Source: Okeania sp. SIO3B5 (GTDB taxonomy: Bacteria > Cyanobacteriota > Cyanobacteriia > Cyanobacteriales > Microcoleaceae). Taken from it: a stretch of DNA of 56,749 nt. Positions 21,995-32,179 of this stretch are shown here, one piece after another. The first letter of the stretch is position 1; every line of letters begins with the position of its first letter. The DNA is taken from assembly GCF_010692555.1 (NCBI RefSeq), contig NZ_JAAHHG010000026.1:1-56749 (forward strand), written 5' to 3'. Under the pieces are notes generated by a model. It was not told where the DNA came from. It worked only from the letters and a program-made list of their open reading frames with translations, and made no database searches. A program made the translations under genes and the position numbers.

Positions 21995-22330
21995 TATTAT
22001 TAATAATGGATAATTAATCATTAATTTCCAGAGGTTTTTACCAATTTGAAAAAAAGAAAAGAAGGCGTTTATGAAGAGCAGGTATAATTTTTAAATAAAG
22101 TAGGGAAGTTCCATGCAACATTCCTAGATTATTAACACAATAAATGAATAAAATGTGGAACAGGCATCCTGCCTGTTTAGGTGAAAATATTGTTGCATGA
22201 AAAGCGATAGAGCATCCATTCCGTATTAAGGAATGAATATTAAGATTAAGATTAAGTGGGATGGGCATCCTGCCCGTCCGAAAATATCAGGAACAGAAGC
22301 AGGAACAGAAACAGAAACAGGCAGGATGCC
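21995..22330. repeat. Spacer with dispersed GGCATCCTGCC hairpins
   Basis: There is no supported gene. The spacer contains AGGCATCCTGCCT (about 22163), GGGCATCCTGCCC (about 22263) and AGGCAGGATGCCT (about 22318), relatives of the GGCATCTTGCC hairpins elsewhere. The AAAAAGAAAAGAAGGCGTTTATGAAGAG stretch near 22050 and the GTTGCATGAAA near 22190 reappear in similar form near 22690 and 22760, which indicates a local duplication. Confidence 0.5.
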
Positions 22331-22334
22331 TGTT

Positions 22335-22726
22335 CCACAATACCTAAAGCTAGTAATGATACATTGTGTATTGCCCTAGCAACTGTCTATAGTTTAGACT
22401 ATCTTTTAACATGGAATTGTCGCCATATTGCTAATGCTAATATTCAGAGAAAATTATCTGAAATTAGCACTAACTTTGGCTATTAATTACCAATACTTTG
22501 TACACCCTATCAATTACTTGAAAAAACTACGATGTTACCTGATGAAAATTTAGAATAAATTTACCAAATTCGAGAAGAACACGCCAAAGCTTTTAATTAC
22601 GATCCGGAATTAATATTCGCTGACTGGTTGGAAAAACGAGAGCAATTCGAGAAAGAATGGAAAGGGAAAATTATCAAAACTCCTTTGAAAAAAAGAAAAG
22701 AAAGTGTTTCTGAAGCACAGGTATGA
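22335..22726 (+). pseudogene. Decayed PIN-domain protein and downstream partner
   Basis: The frame ASNDTLCIALATVYSLDYLLTWN...CRHIANANIQRKL matches the C-terminal half of cyanobacterial PIN-domain proteins. It meets a TAA at 22484-22486, beyond which the same frame continues LPILCTPYQLLE, so the stop is premature. After another stop, IREEHAKAFNYDPELIFADWL...EKRE resembles the small protein usually encoded right after this PIN gene. The PIN N-terminus is gone. Both genes are broken remains of a toxin-antitoxin-like or nuclease module. Confidence 0.6.
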
Positions 22727-22795
22727 TTTTCAAATTTTGTATCTTGCAATGTCTTTGTTGCATGAAAGTAGGGGTCTTAACATCCATTCCGCACC

Positions 22796-23790
22796 TATAT
22801 CGCTATCTTTGGTAATTATTGATGTTCTATTTACTATTGTCCAATAGTTATTGCTCTGCCTCCAAAGCGATCGCTATCTTTGGCAATGGCTTGATGTTCT
22901 ATTTACTATTGTCCAATAGTTATTGCTTTGCCTCCAAAGCGATCGCTATCTTTGGCAATTATTGATGTTCATTTATCTATTGTCCAATAGTTATTACTCT
23001 GCTGAGAAGGCGATCGCTATCTTTGGCAATGGCTTGATGTTCTATTTACTATTGTCCAATAGTTATTGCTCTGCCTCCAAAGCGATCGCTATCTTTGGCA
23101 ATGGCTTGATGTTCTATTTACTATTGTCCAATAGTTATTACTCTGCCTCCAAAGCGATCGCTATCTTTGGCAATGGCTTGATGTTCTATTTACTATTGTC
23201 CAATAGTTATTACTCTGCAATGGCTTGATGTTCTATTTACTATTGTCCAATAGTTATTGCTCTGCCTCCAAAGCGATCGCTATCTTTGGCAATGGCTTGA
23301 TGTTCTATTTACTATTGTCCAATAGTTATTACTCTGCCTCCAAAGCGATCGCTATCTTTGGCAATGGCTTGATGTTCTATTTACTATTGTCCAATAGTTA
23401 TTGCTCTGCCTCCAAAGCGATCGCTATCTTTGGCAATGGCTTGATGTTCTATTTACTATTGTCCAATAGTTATTACTCTGCCTCCAAAGCGATCGCTATC
23501 TTTGGCAATGGCTTGATGTTCTATTTACTATTGTCCAATAGTTATTGCTCTGCCTCCAAAGCGATCGCTATCTTTGGCAATGGCTTGATGTTCTATTTAC
23601 TATTGTCCAATAGTTATTGCTCTGCCTCCAAAGCGATCGCTATCTTTGGCAATGGCTTGATGTTCTATTGATCTATTGTCCAATAGTTATTGCTCTGCTG
23701 ATTAAACCTCAAAGCTTTTACAGGTAAAAGTTTCAGTCTTTTTCACCTCAAACATTGATGTTTTATTGATCTATTGTCCAATAGTTACAG
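22796..23790. repeat. 72-bp tandem repeat array, about 13-14 units
   Basis: The motif GATGTTCTAT starts units at 22821, 22893, 22964, 23036, 23108, 23180, 23227, 23299, 23371, 23443, 23515, 23587 and 23659; a diverged last unit begins at 23757. The period is 72 bp except for one 71-bp and one 47-bp unit, the latter having lost 25 bp. Each unit carries the palindrome CTATTGTCCAATAG, the pair CCAAAG/CTTTGG around a HIP1 GCGATCGC, and the words TTATTGCTCTG or TTATTACTCTG. The period is a multiple of 3, so long frames of repeated FYLLLSNSY residues appear; these lack start signals and break at the 47-bp unit, so I do not call them genes. Confidence 0.93.
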
Positions 23791-24035
23791 CAGTTTCCGC
23801 GCGTTATGAAGTACATATGCACAAGCAAGTGCGGCAGCTATATATTTTCATGCAACAAAGCCTCTTGCAATTGTTGACCAAATTTTTTTGTTAATAGATC
23901 GACTCTTTTAACAAGACTAAGACAAATAGGCAGTTATGCAGATAAGATTAAACACAACCAAAACCCTAGACAATGGATGATACAAATAAATAAGTTTAAA
24001 ATTCTGAATATACTAACAGAAAAATCTAAAATCTA

Positions 24036-27000
24036 ATGGTTGAAGCAAAATCCTATAAAGATACCGTAAACCTGCCCCAAACCAAATTTAATATGAGGGC
24101 AAACTCAGTCACTCGCGAACCAGAACTACAAAAGTTTTGGGCAGAAGAACAAATTTATGAACGCCTCTCTCAAACCAACCCAGGGGAAACATTTACTTTG
24201 CACGATGGCCCACCTTATGCTAATGGCAACCTACATATTGGCCATGCTATGAATAAAATTCTTAAAGATATTATTAACCGCTATCAAATTCTTCAAGGGC
24301 GAAAAGTGCGTTATGTTCCTGGTTGGGACTGCCACGGTTTACCTATTGAATTAAAAGTTATTCAAAATCTTAAATCAGCAGAAAGGGGAAAACTCACACC
24401 TATAGAATTACGTCAAAAAGCTAGAGACTTTGCTTTGGAAACTGTAGACAAACAACGGGAGTCGTTCAAACGTTATGGAGTTTGGGGAGACTGGGAACAT
24501 CCTTACATGACTCTGACTCCAGAATATGAAGCTGCTCAAATTGGGGTATTTGGCAAAATGGTTTTGAAAGGCTACATTTATCGTGGTCTTAAACCTGTGC
24601 ATTGGAGTCCGAGTTCCAAAACTGCTCTTGCAGAAGCTGAACTGGAATATCCTGAAGGTCACACATCTCAGAGTATCTATGCTGCTTTTAAAATTACGAA
24701 ACTAGCAAAAGCGGTTCAAAAATCTCTCAAACCTTATCTGGAAAAACTCTGGGTTGCTATCTGGACGACAACACCTTGGACTATTCCTGGTAATTTGGCA
24801 GTCAGCGTTAACCCAGACCTCGACTATGCTGTGGTTAAACCCGATGCTGACTATGCAATGGGAGAAGATAAATTATTTATAGTTGCAGCAGAAGCGGTGG
24901 AACGTTTGTCGGCAACTCTCGGTACAACCTTAACTCCTGTCGCGACAGTTAAAGGTCAAGATTTGGAAAATTGTACTTACCAACATCCGCTATTTGACCG
25001 GGAAAGTAATATTGTTATTGGTGGCGACTATGTTACTACTGACTCAGGTACGGGTTTAGTTCACACTGCTCCCGGACATGGACAGGAAGACTATATTGTA
25101 GGGCAACGTTATAGTTTACCAATTTTGTCCCCTGTGGATGGCAATGGGAAATTTACTGCTGAAGCAGGAGAGTTTTCCGGGTTGAATGTATTAAAAGAGG
25201 GAAATGTTGCCATCATTGAAGCACTGCAAAATGCTAATTCTCTGCTGAAAGAGGAACCCTACGAACATAAATATCCTTATGACTGGCGAACTAAAAAACC
25301 AACTATTTTCCGAGCAACGGAACAATGGTTTGCCTCTGTAGAAGGTTTCCGCAATGAAGCACTCAAGGCGATCGCTGATGTTCAGTGGATACCTGCTCAA
25401 GGAGAAAACCGTATTACTCCTATGGTGAGCGATCGCTCTGACTGGTGTATTTCTCGACAAAGGAGTTGGGGAGTTCCTATTCCTGTATTTTATGAGGAAA
25501 AGACTGGGGAACCTTTGTTGACTGAGGAGACTATTGCTCATGTGCAAAAAATTGTTGGGGAAAAAGGTTCTGATGCTTGGTGGGAAATGTCGGTGGAGGA
25601 ACTTTTACCAGAAAAATATCGCCCAGATGCTGACAAGTACCAGAAAGGTACGGATACGATGGATGTGTGGTTTGACTCTGGTTCGTCTTGGGCAGCAGTT
25701 GCTCAACAAAGGGATGGGTTAAGATATCCAGTTGATATCTATTTGGAAGGTTCTGACCAACATCGCGGTTGGTTTCAGTCAAGTTTGCTCACCAGTATTG
25801 CTACAAATGGTGTTGCACCATATAAAACTGTTTTGACTCATGGTTTTGTGTTGGACGAAAATGGTCGGAAGATGAGTAAGTCTCTGGGAAATGTGGTAGA
25901 TCCGTCAATAGTTATCGAAGGCGGTAAAAATCAAAAACAAGAACCTGCTTATGGTGCAGATATTTTGCGTTTGTGGGTTTCCTCTGTAGACTATTCTTCC
26001 GATGTACCCCTGGGTAAGAATATTCTCAAGCAAATAGCGGATATTTATCGCAAAATTAGAAACACGGCGCGATTTTTGTTAGGGAATATCCATGATTTCG
26101 ATCCGGCAAAAGATGCTGTTGCTTATGAGGAAATGCCAGAGTTAGACCGTTATATGTTGCACCGGATGACAGAGGTGTTTGCCGAAGTAAAGGATGGTTT
26201 TGAGAAGTTTCAGTATTTCCGCTTTTTCCAAACAATTCAAAATTTCTGTGTGGTTGACTTATCTAATTTTTATTTAGATATTGCCAAAGACAGACTTTAT
26301 ATCAGCGCCACTGATGCTTACAGACGCCGTAGTTGTCAGACTGTTTTAGCTGTAGCTGTAGAAAATTTGGCAAAAGCGATCGCTCCTGTTTTACCTCATA
26401 TGGCAGAAGATATTTGGCAAAATATTCCTTATCCAACTCCCTACAAGTCTGTATTTGAGTCTGGGTGGGTGAAAATGGAGGAACAATGGCATAACCCAGA
26501 ATTGGCTAAATTATGGGAAGAGTTACGAAAAACTCGCACTGAAGTTAACAAAGTATTGGAAAAAGCACGGGCAGAAAAAGCCATTGGTGCGCCTCTAGAA
26601 GCAAAGGTATTGTTGTATGTAAAAGATGCTGTTTTGCGGGAGAAAATATCAGCTTTTAATCCTACTGTTGAAGTAGAAGAAGTTCTCGAAGCTCAAATCG
26701 AAACTGAACCTGCTCAACCAGAAAATTTTACTCCTAATAATACTCAAAAATATACTGCTAATTTCACTCAATCTAAAGATTTTTTAGCAGATTTTTCTAA
26801 GATTGTGAGTAAGTTTTTTAGTGGTTATCAAAAAGTTTTAGGGGTAGTATTTTTGATCGTTATATTACTGTTGTTAATCCGAGTAGCAGTAACAGTAGTA
26901 ACAACAATTCACCAACTGCCTTTAGTAAGTTCAATCATGGAATTAGTGGGAATTATCTCCACAATTCGCTTTGTGACTGGCGACCTATTATTTGCTAAAA

Positions 27001-27482
27001 ATCGGCAAAAGTTGTCTGAAAAAATTAAATCGACTACAGAAGATATATTTGGCAAAGATGTTTTATTACCACCAAAACGGAAAAAATCAACAGATAATAC
27101 AGTTAAACAGTCAGCAATTTTAGTTTCGCCAGAAGGGGTTTATGTTACTCACAAAAAAGTGGATTTTACCCCAGTGGCACAAGTAGTAGAAACAGAAACT
27201 TTACCTCAGCAACCTGATAATATGAAAGCCAAAATAGCTGGTAATGGAGTTGATGAACTACGTTATCTGTTTATTACTTCTCAGGTAGAATTATTGGAGT
27301 CGCCAGAAGCTTTAAATAATCTTGAATATAAATCTATTTCAGACTCTTTAGGAGTAGGAGTAGTCAAAGCTGATGGTGAGAAATGCGACCGCTGTTGGAA
27401 TTATTCTACTCATGTCGGTGTTTCTTCAGAAGACCCCACTATTTGTGAACGTTGTGTTGCTGCTTTAGCAGGAGAATTTTAA
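24036..27482 (+). CDS. ileS: Isoleucyl-tRNA synthetase with inserted CAAD membrane domain
   Basis: This charges tRNA-Ile with isoleucine. At 1,148 residues it is about 190 longer than usual IleRS. Visible parts: class I HIGH motif at residues 67-70, the large editing domain, KMSKS at residues 612-616, the anticodon-binding region, and a C-terminal zinc site (CDRC about 1116, CERC about 1137). Between the anticodon domain and the zinc finger, residues ~895-1015, lies an inserted CAAD domain with two hydrophobic helices ([17 protein letters not shown] and a second at ~965-985) and a charged amphipathic end. CAAD (cyanobacterial aminoacyl-tRNA synthetase appended domain) is known to anchor some synthetases to thylakoid membranes. 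The ATG start gives the normal N-terminus. Confidence 0.97.
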   Translation: MVEAKSYKDTVNLPQTKFNMRANSVTREPELQKFWAEEQIYERLSQTNPGETFTLHDGPPYANGNLHIGHAMNKILKDIINRYQILQGRKVRYVPGWDCHGLPIELKVIQNLKSAERGKLTPIELRQKARDFALETVDKQRESFKRYGVWGDWEHPYMTLTPEYEAAQIGVFGKMVLKGYIYRGLKPVHWSPSSKTALAEAELEYPEGHTSQSIYAAFKITKLAKAVQKSLKPYLEKLWVAIWTTTPWTIPGNLAVSVNPDLDYAVVKPDADYAMGEDKLFIVAAEAVERLSATLGTTLTPVATVKGQDLENCTYQHPLFDRESNIVIGGDYVTTDSGTGLVHTAPGHGQEDYIVGQRYSLPILSPVDGNGKFTAEAGEFSGLNVLKEGNVAIIEALQNANSLLKEEPYEHKYPYDWRTKKPTIFRATEQWFASVEGFRNEALKAIADVQWIPAQGENRITPMVSDRSDWCISRQRSWGVPIPVFYEEKTGEPLLTEETIAHVQKIVGEKGSDAWWEMSVEELLPEKYRPDADKYQKGTDTMDVWFDSGSSWAAVAQQRDGLRYPVDIYLEGSDQHRGWFQSSLLTSIATNGVAPYKTVLTHGFVLDENGRKMSKSLGNVVDPSIVIEGGKNQKQEPAYGADILRLWVSSVDYSSDVPLGKNILKQIADIYRKIRNTARFLLGNIHDFDPAKDAVAYEEMPELDRYMLHRMTEVFAEVKDGFEKFQYFRFFQTIQNFCVVDLSNFYLDIAKDRLYISATDAYRRRSCQTVLAVAVENLAKAIAPVLPHMAEDIWQNIPYPTPYKSVFESGWVKMEEQWHNPELAKLWEELRKTRTEVNKVLEKARAEKAIGAPLEAKVLLYVKDAVLREKISAFNPTVEVEEVLEAQIETEPAQPENFTPNNTQKYTANFTQSKDFLADFSKIVSKFFSGYQKVLGVVFLIVILLLLIRVAVTVVTTIHQLPLVSSIMELVGIISTIRFVTGDLLFAKNRQKLSEKIKSTTEDIFGKDVLLPPKRKKSTDNTVKQSAILVSPEGVYVTHKKVDFTPVAQVVETETLPQQPDNMKAKIAGNGVDELRYLFITSQVELLESPEALNNLEYKSISDSLGVGVVKADGEKCDRCWNYSTHVGVSSEDPTICERCVAALAGEF

Positions 27483-27488
27483 CAAAAA

Positions 27489-27745
27489 GCAATCAGCTAT
27501 CAGCTATCAGCTCTCAGCTATTAGTAAGGTGCGTTAATGAAATGTAACGCACCATCTAAACTAAATCAAATCCTATAATTTAAACAACAGCAAAATCAGT
27601 TAACTTACGAGTGCATTAGACGTAGGTTGGGTTGAGGAACCGTTAGCGGAGCTTATCCGTTAGGATAAACCCAACAGTAGCAAGGTTTTGTTGGGTTTCA
27701 CTACCGTTCAACCCAACCTACGCTGACTACATAAAATCCTATAAT
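27489..27745. repeat. Repeat spacer: TCAGCTA heptamers, duplicated xisI end, inverted repeat
   Basis: After ileS come TATCAGC heptamers (27489-27525). A ~45-bp near-identical copy of the xisI 3' end lies at 27568-27613 (original at 27734-27779). Between the two copies sits the inverted-repeat element 27623-27721 (GTAGGTTGGGTT ends), the second copy of the element at 12271-12353, here carrying extra bases CCGTTAGCGGAGC. The flanking duplication suggests insertion or repair with a long duplication. Confidence 0.75.
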
Positions 27746-28087
27746 TTAAACAACAGCAAAATCAGTTAACTTACGAGTTTCAGGATCGTGGAAAGCTAAA
27801 ACAATATCTTCTTTCGGTACATTTTCCTTTAATAACTCATTAGCAATACCTTCCTCCGTCCAATCTTCTTCAATATAAATCTTCTCATTTTTAATCCGAA
27901 TATAAACAGAAATTGCTTGAATTCGTCTATCATTTTTCCAGCCAATATTAAACCAAAGATATTGACTTCTTTGGTCATCAAACATTAATACCTCATCTAT
28001 ATCAGGAACGGGAATTTGTGCTGATATTCTTTGATAATTAGTTAGGATTTGTTTGATGATATTTTGATAATGAATTAGCTTATCCAT
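27746..28087 (-). CDS. xisI: XisI-family protein
   Basis: A 113-residue member of the XisI family, named from the fdxN-element excision-controlling protein of heterocystous cyanobacteria. Family features: MDKLIHYQNIIKQIL at the start, QYLWFNIGWKNDRRI in the middle, WTEEGIANELL and the C-terminal PKEDIVLAFHDPETRKLTDFAV. The ATG start overlaps the end of the xisH remnant by 13 nt, the usual xisH-xisI arrangement. The molecular role of most XisI proteins is not established. With its XisH partner truncated, this copy may be nonfunctional. Confidence 0.88.
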   Translation of the reverse strand: MDKLIHYQNIIKQILTNYQRISAQIPVPDIDEVLMFDDQRSQYLWFNIGWKNDRRIQAISVYIRIKNEKIYIEEDWTEEGIANELLKENVPKEDIVLAFHDPETRKLTDFAVV

Positions 28088-28344
28088 TTAATAATTTCCT
28101 CTTTTTTAATGTCAATTACTAATAGTAAAATTTGATATTTTTGGAGAATTAATTCAATTGCCACTTGTGCAAAAAACTTTTCATAAATTTTGTGACTAAC
28201 TGCCAAATAAACTTTATAACTGGGGTAGGTAACAGAAAGAAATGTTTGATAAATTAAGTATTGTCCTAAGAGGATATCTGAAAAGTTTTTTGGTACTGAA
28301 TTTTGCCCCCCTAGCCCCCCAACTTTGGGGGGAACAAGAGTCAA
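28075..28344 (-). pseudogene. xisH: N-terminally truncated xisH
   Basis: The last ~65 codons (ILGQYLIYQTFLSVTYP, KVYLAVSHKIYEKFF, KEEIIKWIS) match the C-terminus of XisH. The first half, which in XisH carries the endonuclease-like core with conserved acidic and IEIK-type residues, is missing. It is replaced by codons from a GGGGG-rich repeat (CCCCCAAATTTTGGGGG-like, 28300-28390). The frame has an apparent ATG at 28344, but that lies in the repeat. Overlap with xisI by 13 nt is retained. Confidence 0.75.
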
Positions 28345-28456
28345 TTTGCTTTTAAAAGTCCCCCAATTTTGGGGGATTTAGGGGGCCACGGATGCACAGA
28401 TGATGTCAAACAATCAATCCGTTTATCCGTGCCCGAATCTGTGTCTAGCAACTCCC

Positions 28457-31174
28457 TCACTCCCCATCACCTATCAAAATCAAAGGCGACCAATAAAACG
28501 GCCTTTCATCCTTATAACTTAACTTTGCCTGACGTAATGCTTCCACCTTGGTCATTCCTTGTTGCAAATTCTGATAAAATTTTACCATAATATCCTTTGT
28601 CATCTCATCTTCCGCATTCCATAAACTGGCAATCACAGCATCGGCACCCGCACGCTCAAATAAATAGGCAACTCCCGCTATTTCTTCACCATTGGAGTCA
28701 GCTTTCATGGCAGTTTGGCAAGCACTCAACACAATTAAATCTGTATTTTCTAATCCTAAAAGTGCAGCATCTCTGATATTAAAAGTTTTTCCATTGGCAA
28801 ACAAAATAGTATTTTCCTCTAAACCCACACCAGGGCAACCATCTGTTTGAAAGCAACCGTGGGTAGCGAGATGCACTAAGGGAAAACCAAGGGATTCGTT
28901 TTTGAAACGAGGGAGGGTTGCCTCTTCTCGAATGTAATGTTTGTTTGGTAACTGTTTCGCGATAATTTTGGCTTCATCCTCTGCACCAGCGAGGTCTACT
29001 TTTGTGGGTTGGGGATTGCCAAATGCTAATACTTTCATAGATTGAGTCTTGTTTTCCTGCTGTTTAATGCGGGAAGAGATGCGGGTGAGGTAGTGGATGG
29101 GATATTTTTCAATTAAATATTCGTTAGCTTGATTATCGTATAGGGTTTCAAAGGGAATATAACGCAATTTATCGGTGGCGATGATGGCAATTTGTTTGGG
29201 GGAGTAAGCTGCTATTTCTGCTTCCATCGGGCGAATGAGATAGTCATAGAGTGTTTCTTGGTTAGCGGCGAAGTCGTCAGCGTTGGGGTTTTCTAGTTGG
29301 GCGCGATATTCGGTGAGAATGCTATCAAATTCTTTGGTATCTATGGGAAATTTTTTAACTAAGACGGGTTTGTCTCTGGTGACAAGGAATATGACGATAC
29401 TATCGGGAACATTTGTAATACCTTTTAAAAGAGCAGGTTGAATAACAACAGTATCCGGTGCAATATTGGCTTTGAGTTTGTCGATGTCTTCTGGTTTGAA
29501 TTCAAAAAGCTCGGCAACTTCTGGGTATTCCTTGCTAATTTTTTCCGCAAGTTGGCTGTTTTCTGCTTGTAACTGGTTAATTTGTTCGGAAAGTTGGGGA
29601 CTCCATTCATCTTCTACTTTGCTGTAGAGAAATTGTAATTGTTGATTGTTTTGTTGCCATTGGTTAATCTGTGTTTGAGCTTCTGAGTTTTTGACTTTGG
29701 CATTAATAAGACGAGTGTAGTCAGCGAGGTCGAAAGTTGTAGCCAGGTTATACCATTGCCAGGCAGCGTCAGGTTTATTTTGGTCAATGAGAAAATCGAC
29801 AAGGCCGATCGCTGTATTACTATTACCTTCTAAAAAAAATTTGCGATTTTCTTTTTTCAAGCCTGCACGGACTTTTAGGGTAATTTCTACTGACTGTTCC
29901 AAATTTTCTATAGCTTTTTCTGGTTGGTTGTTATCTCGGTAAACTGCACCAATATTACTGAGAGTAGCAGCAGCCAAAAGAGCTTGATTACCCACCTGCT
30001 GCCCAATCAGTGAAGCTTTATGATAGTATTCTAATGCCTTTTGGGGTTTACCTATACTGTGGTAAACTACACCAATGTTATTCAGAGTAAAAGCTTCTCC
30101 AGAGCGATAGCCAAATTCTTGTGAGACGGATAAAGCTTTTTGGTAGTATTCTAAAGCCTTTTGGGGTTGATCTATTCTGCGGTAAAGATCGCCAATATTA
30201 TTGAGGGTCATAGCTTCTCCTAGACGATGGCTAACTTCTTGCAAGATGGGTAAAGCTTGTTGGTAGTATTCCAAAGCTTTTTGGGGTTGACCTATATCGC
30301 TATAAACTACAGCAATGCTACTGAAAGTAATAGCTTCCATAGAGCGATCGCCAACTTCCTGCCAGATTGGTAAGGCTTTCTGGTAATACTCCAATGCCAT
30401 TCCGCGTTGACTTATACTGTAGTAAACTGCACCAATATTATGTAGAATAGCAGCAAAACCAGAGATATCGCGCACTTCCCGCTTTATGCGTAAAGCTTGT
30501 TGGTAATATTCTAAAGCCTTTTGGGGTTGACCTATGTTGCGATAAACTACACCAATACTATTAAGAGAATCAGCTTCTCCAGAGCGATCGCCCACTTCTT
30601 TCGTGATAGATAAAGCTTGCTGGAAGTATTCTAAAGCGTTTTGGGTTTGACCTATATTACGGTGAATTTCACCAATACCACTGAGAGCGTCAATTTCTCT
30701 AGTGCGAGCGCCCACTTCTTTTGTGATAGGTAAAGCTTGCTGGTAGTATCCTAATGCTTTTTGAAGTTGACCTATATTACGGTAAATATCACCAATACCA
30801 TTGAGAGCAGCAACTTCTCCAGAGCGATTGACCAGTTCCCGAAAAATCATCAAAGCTTCGTTGTAAAACTTTAATGCTTCTTGTGGATTGCCTATACGAC
30901 GATAGTTAATACCAAGCCCAAGGTTAGCATCTGCCTCCTTTTCTCGGTTTTTGATTTTTCTGGCAATTGCTAAAGCTTGTTTAAGCGTTTCTACAGCCTC
31001 CTGAGATTGGTATTGCCTTGTTTGTTGCCGTGCTAAGAATAGTAGTTGCTCTAACTTTTCTGCCTGAGAGTTGGAAGTTTGAGCGTAACTCCGTTGTGGT
31101 AATAGTGGCAGTATTAGGGGAGTTGTAGTCAGGGTTGTTATTCCGATTAAAGAGGTAATAATAATTCGTTTCAT
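28457..31174 (-). CDS. Exported TPR-CHAT protease
   Basis: This is a caspase-like CHAT-domain protein with a long TPR array. The frame opens at 31240, but the ATG at 31174 starts a signal peptide (MKRIIITSLIG, hydrophobic core, SYAQ cleavage region) and has AGGA upstream. Residues ~45-440 are about ten 40-residue TPR repeats of type IGQPQKALEYYQQAL. A coiled region follows, then the CHAT domain (~620-905) with the catalytic His772 in HLATHGCF and Cys819 in LSACQTA. CHAT enzymes are cysteine proteases of the separase/caspase clan. Substrate unknown; export suggests periplasmic action. It stands alone with no partner gene next to it. Confidence 0.9.
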   Translation of the reverse strand: MKRIIITSLIGITTLTTTPLILPLLPQRSYAQTSNSQAEKLEQLLFLARQQTRQYQSQEAVETLKQALAIARKIKNREKEADANLGLGINYRRIGNPQEALKFYNEALMIFRELVNRSGEVAALNGIGDIYRNIGQLQKALGYYQQALPITKEVGARTREIDALSGIGEIHRNIGQTQNALEYFQQALSITKEVGDRSGEADSLNSIGVVYRNIGQPQKALEYYQQALRIKREVRDISGFAAILHNIGAVYYSISQRGMALEYYQKALPIWQEVGDRSMEAITFSSIAVVYSDIGQPQKALEYYQQALPILQEVSHRLGEAMTLNNIGDLYRRIDQPQKALEYYQKALSVSQEFGYRSGEAFTLNNIGVVYHSIGKPQKALEYYHKASLIGQQVGNQALLAAATLSNIGAVYRDNNQPEKAIENLEQSVEITLKVRAGLKKENRKFFLEGNSNTAIGLVDFLIDQNKPDAAWQWYNLATTFDLADYTRLINAKVKNSEAQTQINQWQQNNQQLQFLYSKVEDEWSPQLSEQINQLQAENSQLAEKISKEYPEVAELFEFKPEDIDKLKANIAPDTVVIQPALLKGITNVPDSIVIFLVTRDKPVLVKKFPIDTKEFDSILTEYRAQLENPNADDFAANQETLYDYLIRPMEAEIAAYSPKQIAIIATDKLRYIPFETLYDNQANEYLIEKYPIHYLTRISSRIKQQENKTQSMKVLAFGNPQPTKVDLAGAEDEAKIIAKQLPNKHYIREEATLPRFKNESLGFPLVHLATHGCFQTDGCPGVGLEENTILFANGKTFNIRDAALLGLENTDLIVLSACQTAMKADSNGEEIAGVAYLFERAGADAVIASLWNAEDEMTKDIMVKFYQNLQQGMTKVEALRQAKLSYKDERPFYWSPLILIGDGE

Positions 31175-31280
31175 TGTCTTATTTTCCTCAAATAAATAAT
31201 CAAATATGTATATCTTACGCCAAACAAAACGGCGTGTCATTGCGAGCGACAGCGTTTGCGGAGCATTCCGTCAGGAAAGG

Positions 31281-31687
31281 AATCTCGTTATTTGACTTCT
31301 GGGCAGAAGATTGCCACGGGGGCGTAACTATTAAACACAAAACTTAACTCTTAACCCTCCCCCTCGCAATGACACCCGCCGACTTTCTAATGTCATTGCG
31401 AGGCGGTTGGTAAACTCCTTATGTTGTTCACAAAAGCGTTAAGTTAGCCGAAGCAATCTCGTTATTTGACTTTTGGGCAGAAGATTGCCACGGGGGCGTA
31501 ACTATTAAACACAAAACTTAACTCTTAACCCTCCCCCTCGCAATGACACCCGCCGACTTTCTAATGTCATTGCGAGGCGGTTGGTAAACTCCTCATGTTG
31601 TTCACAAAAGCGTTAAGTTAGCCGAAGCAATCTCGTTATTTAACTTCTGGGCAGAAGATTGCCACGGGGGCGTAACTATAACATTGA
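31281..31687. repeat. 174-bp tandem duplication
   Basis: A 174-bp unit starting AATCTCGTTATTTGAC repeats at 31281, 31455 and 31629; two copies are complete and the third stops at about 31680. Units differ by only a few bases. Each includes the CATTGCGAGG/CCTCGCAATG inverted words of the dispersed repeat seen at 14777-14852. No coding capacity. Confidence 0.9.
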
Positions 31688-32179
31688 TTAACTATATTCC
31701 CCAGCAATTTTCAAAACTTGGTCGTACAGAGATTCTGCTACCCAGAAACCAGCTTGATGAATGAGCATATCTAACAAAGGTTTGACTTCAGGAATCAGTT
31801 TTTGGCTTTTTGCCTCAATTAAAATTCCCAAAACCCCTGTATACGGTAAATTTAGTCTCTCTGCTACTGCCCGACCTTTACGCTCGTCCAGCAAAAGTTG
31901 ATCTGCTGACATTTCTACCGCTAAAGCGATTGCCTCAAGTTCACCAGGGTCAAGTTCTGTTTCCAAAAGTTCTACTATAGCTTGGTTAGTAACTGAGCGA
32001 ATTGAAATCCAACTATATGTTTGAACTTCAGTTGCACCAGGGACCGGAAAAGTTGTTTCTGTCAATTCTTTGTAAACTGCTGTAGGAATAATCACATTAC
32101 CGTATAGTTGGTGCAACAAATTCAGTTGGTTAATAGAGGCTAAGTTATTGATAGCTGAAGTATCGCTAACAACAATCAT
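31688..32179 (-). CDS. DUF3368/PIN-like toxin
   Basis: A 163-residue PIN-fold protein of the DUF3368 family. MIVVSDTSAINNLASI carries the first active-site Asp, the ELDPGELEAIALA segment the central Glu, and LLLDERKGRAVAERL the later Asp/Glu, as in VapC-type ribonucleases that need Mg. Its ATG overlaps the stop of the UPF0175 gene by 4 nt; such pairs are recognised toxin-antitoxin modules. RNA cleavage as the toxic activity is inferred from family. The 3' end abuts the 174-bp repeat. Confidence 0.85.
   Translation of the reverse strand: MIVVSDTSAINNLASINQLNLLHQLYGNVIIPTAVYKELTETTFPVPGATEVQTYSWISIRSVTNQAIVELLETELDPGELEAIALAVEMSADQLLLDERKGRAVAERLNLPYTGVLGILIEAKSQKLIPEVKPLLDMLIHQAGFWVAESLYDQVLKIAGEYS

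Noticed and set aside
22038-22268. Minus-strand 76-residue frame
   Set aside because: It is composed of dispersed repeats and has no recognisable domain or ribosome site.
22923-23671. Two long plus-strand frames made of repeated FYLLLSNSY units
   Set aside because: They exist only because the 72-bp unit is a multiple of 3 and lacks stops. They have no ribosome site and break at the 47-bp unit.
22796-23790. The array as a possible CRISPR
   Set aside because: Whole 72-bp units are repeated with no unique spacers between short repeats, and there are no cas genes nearby.
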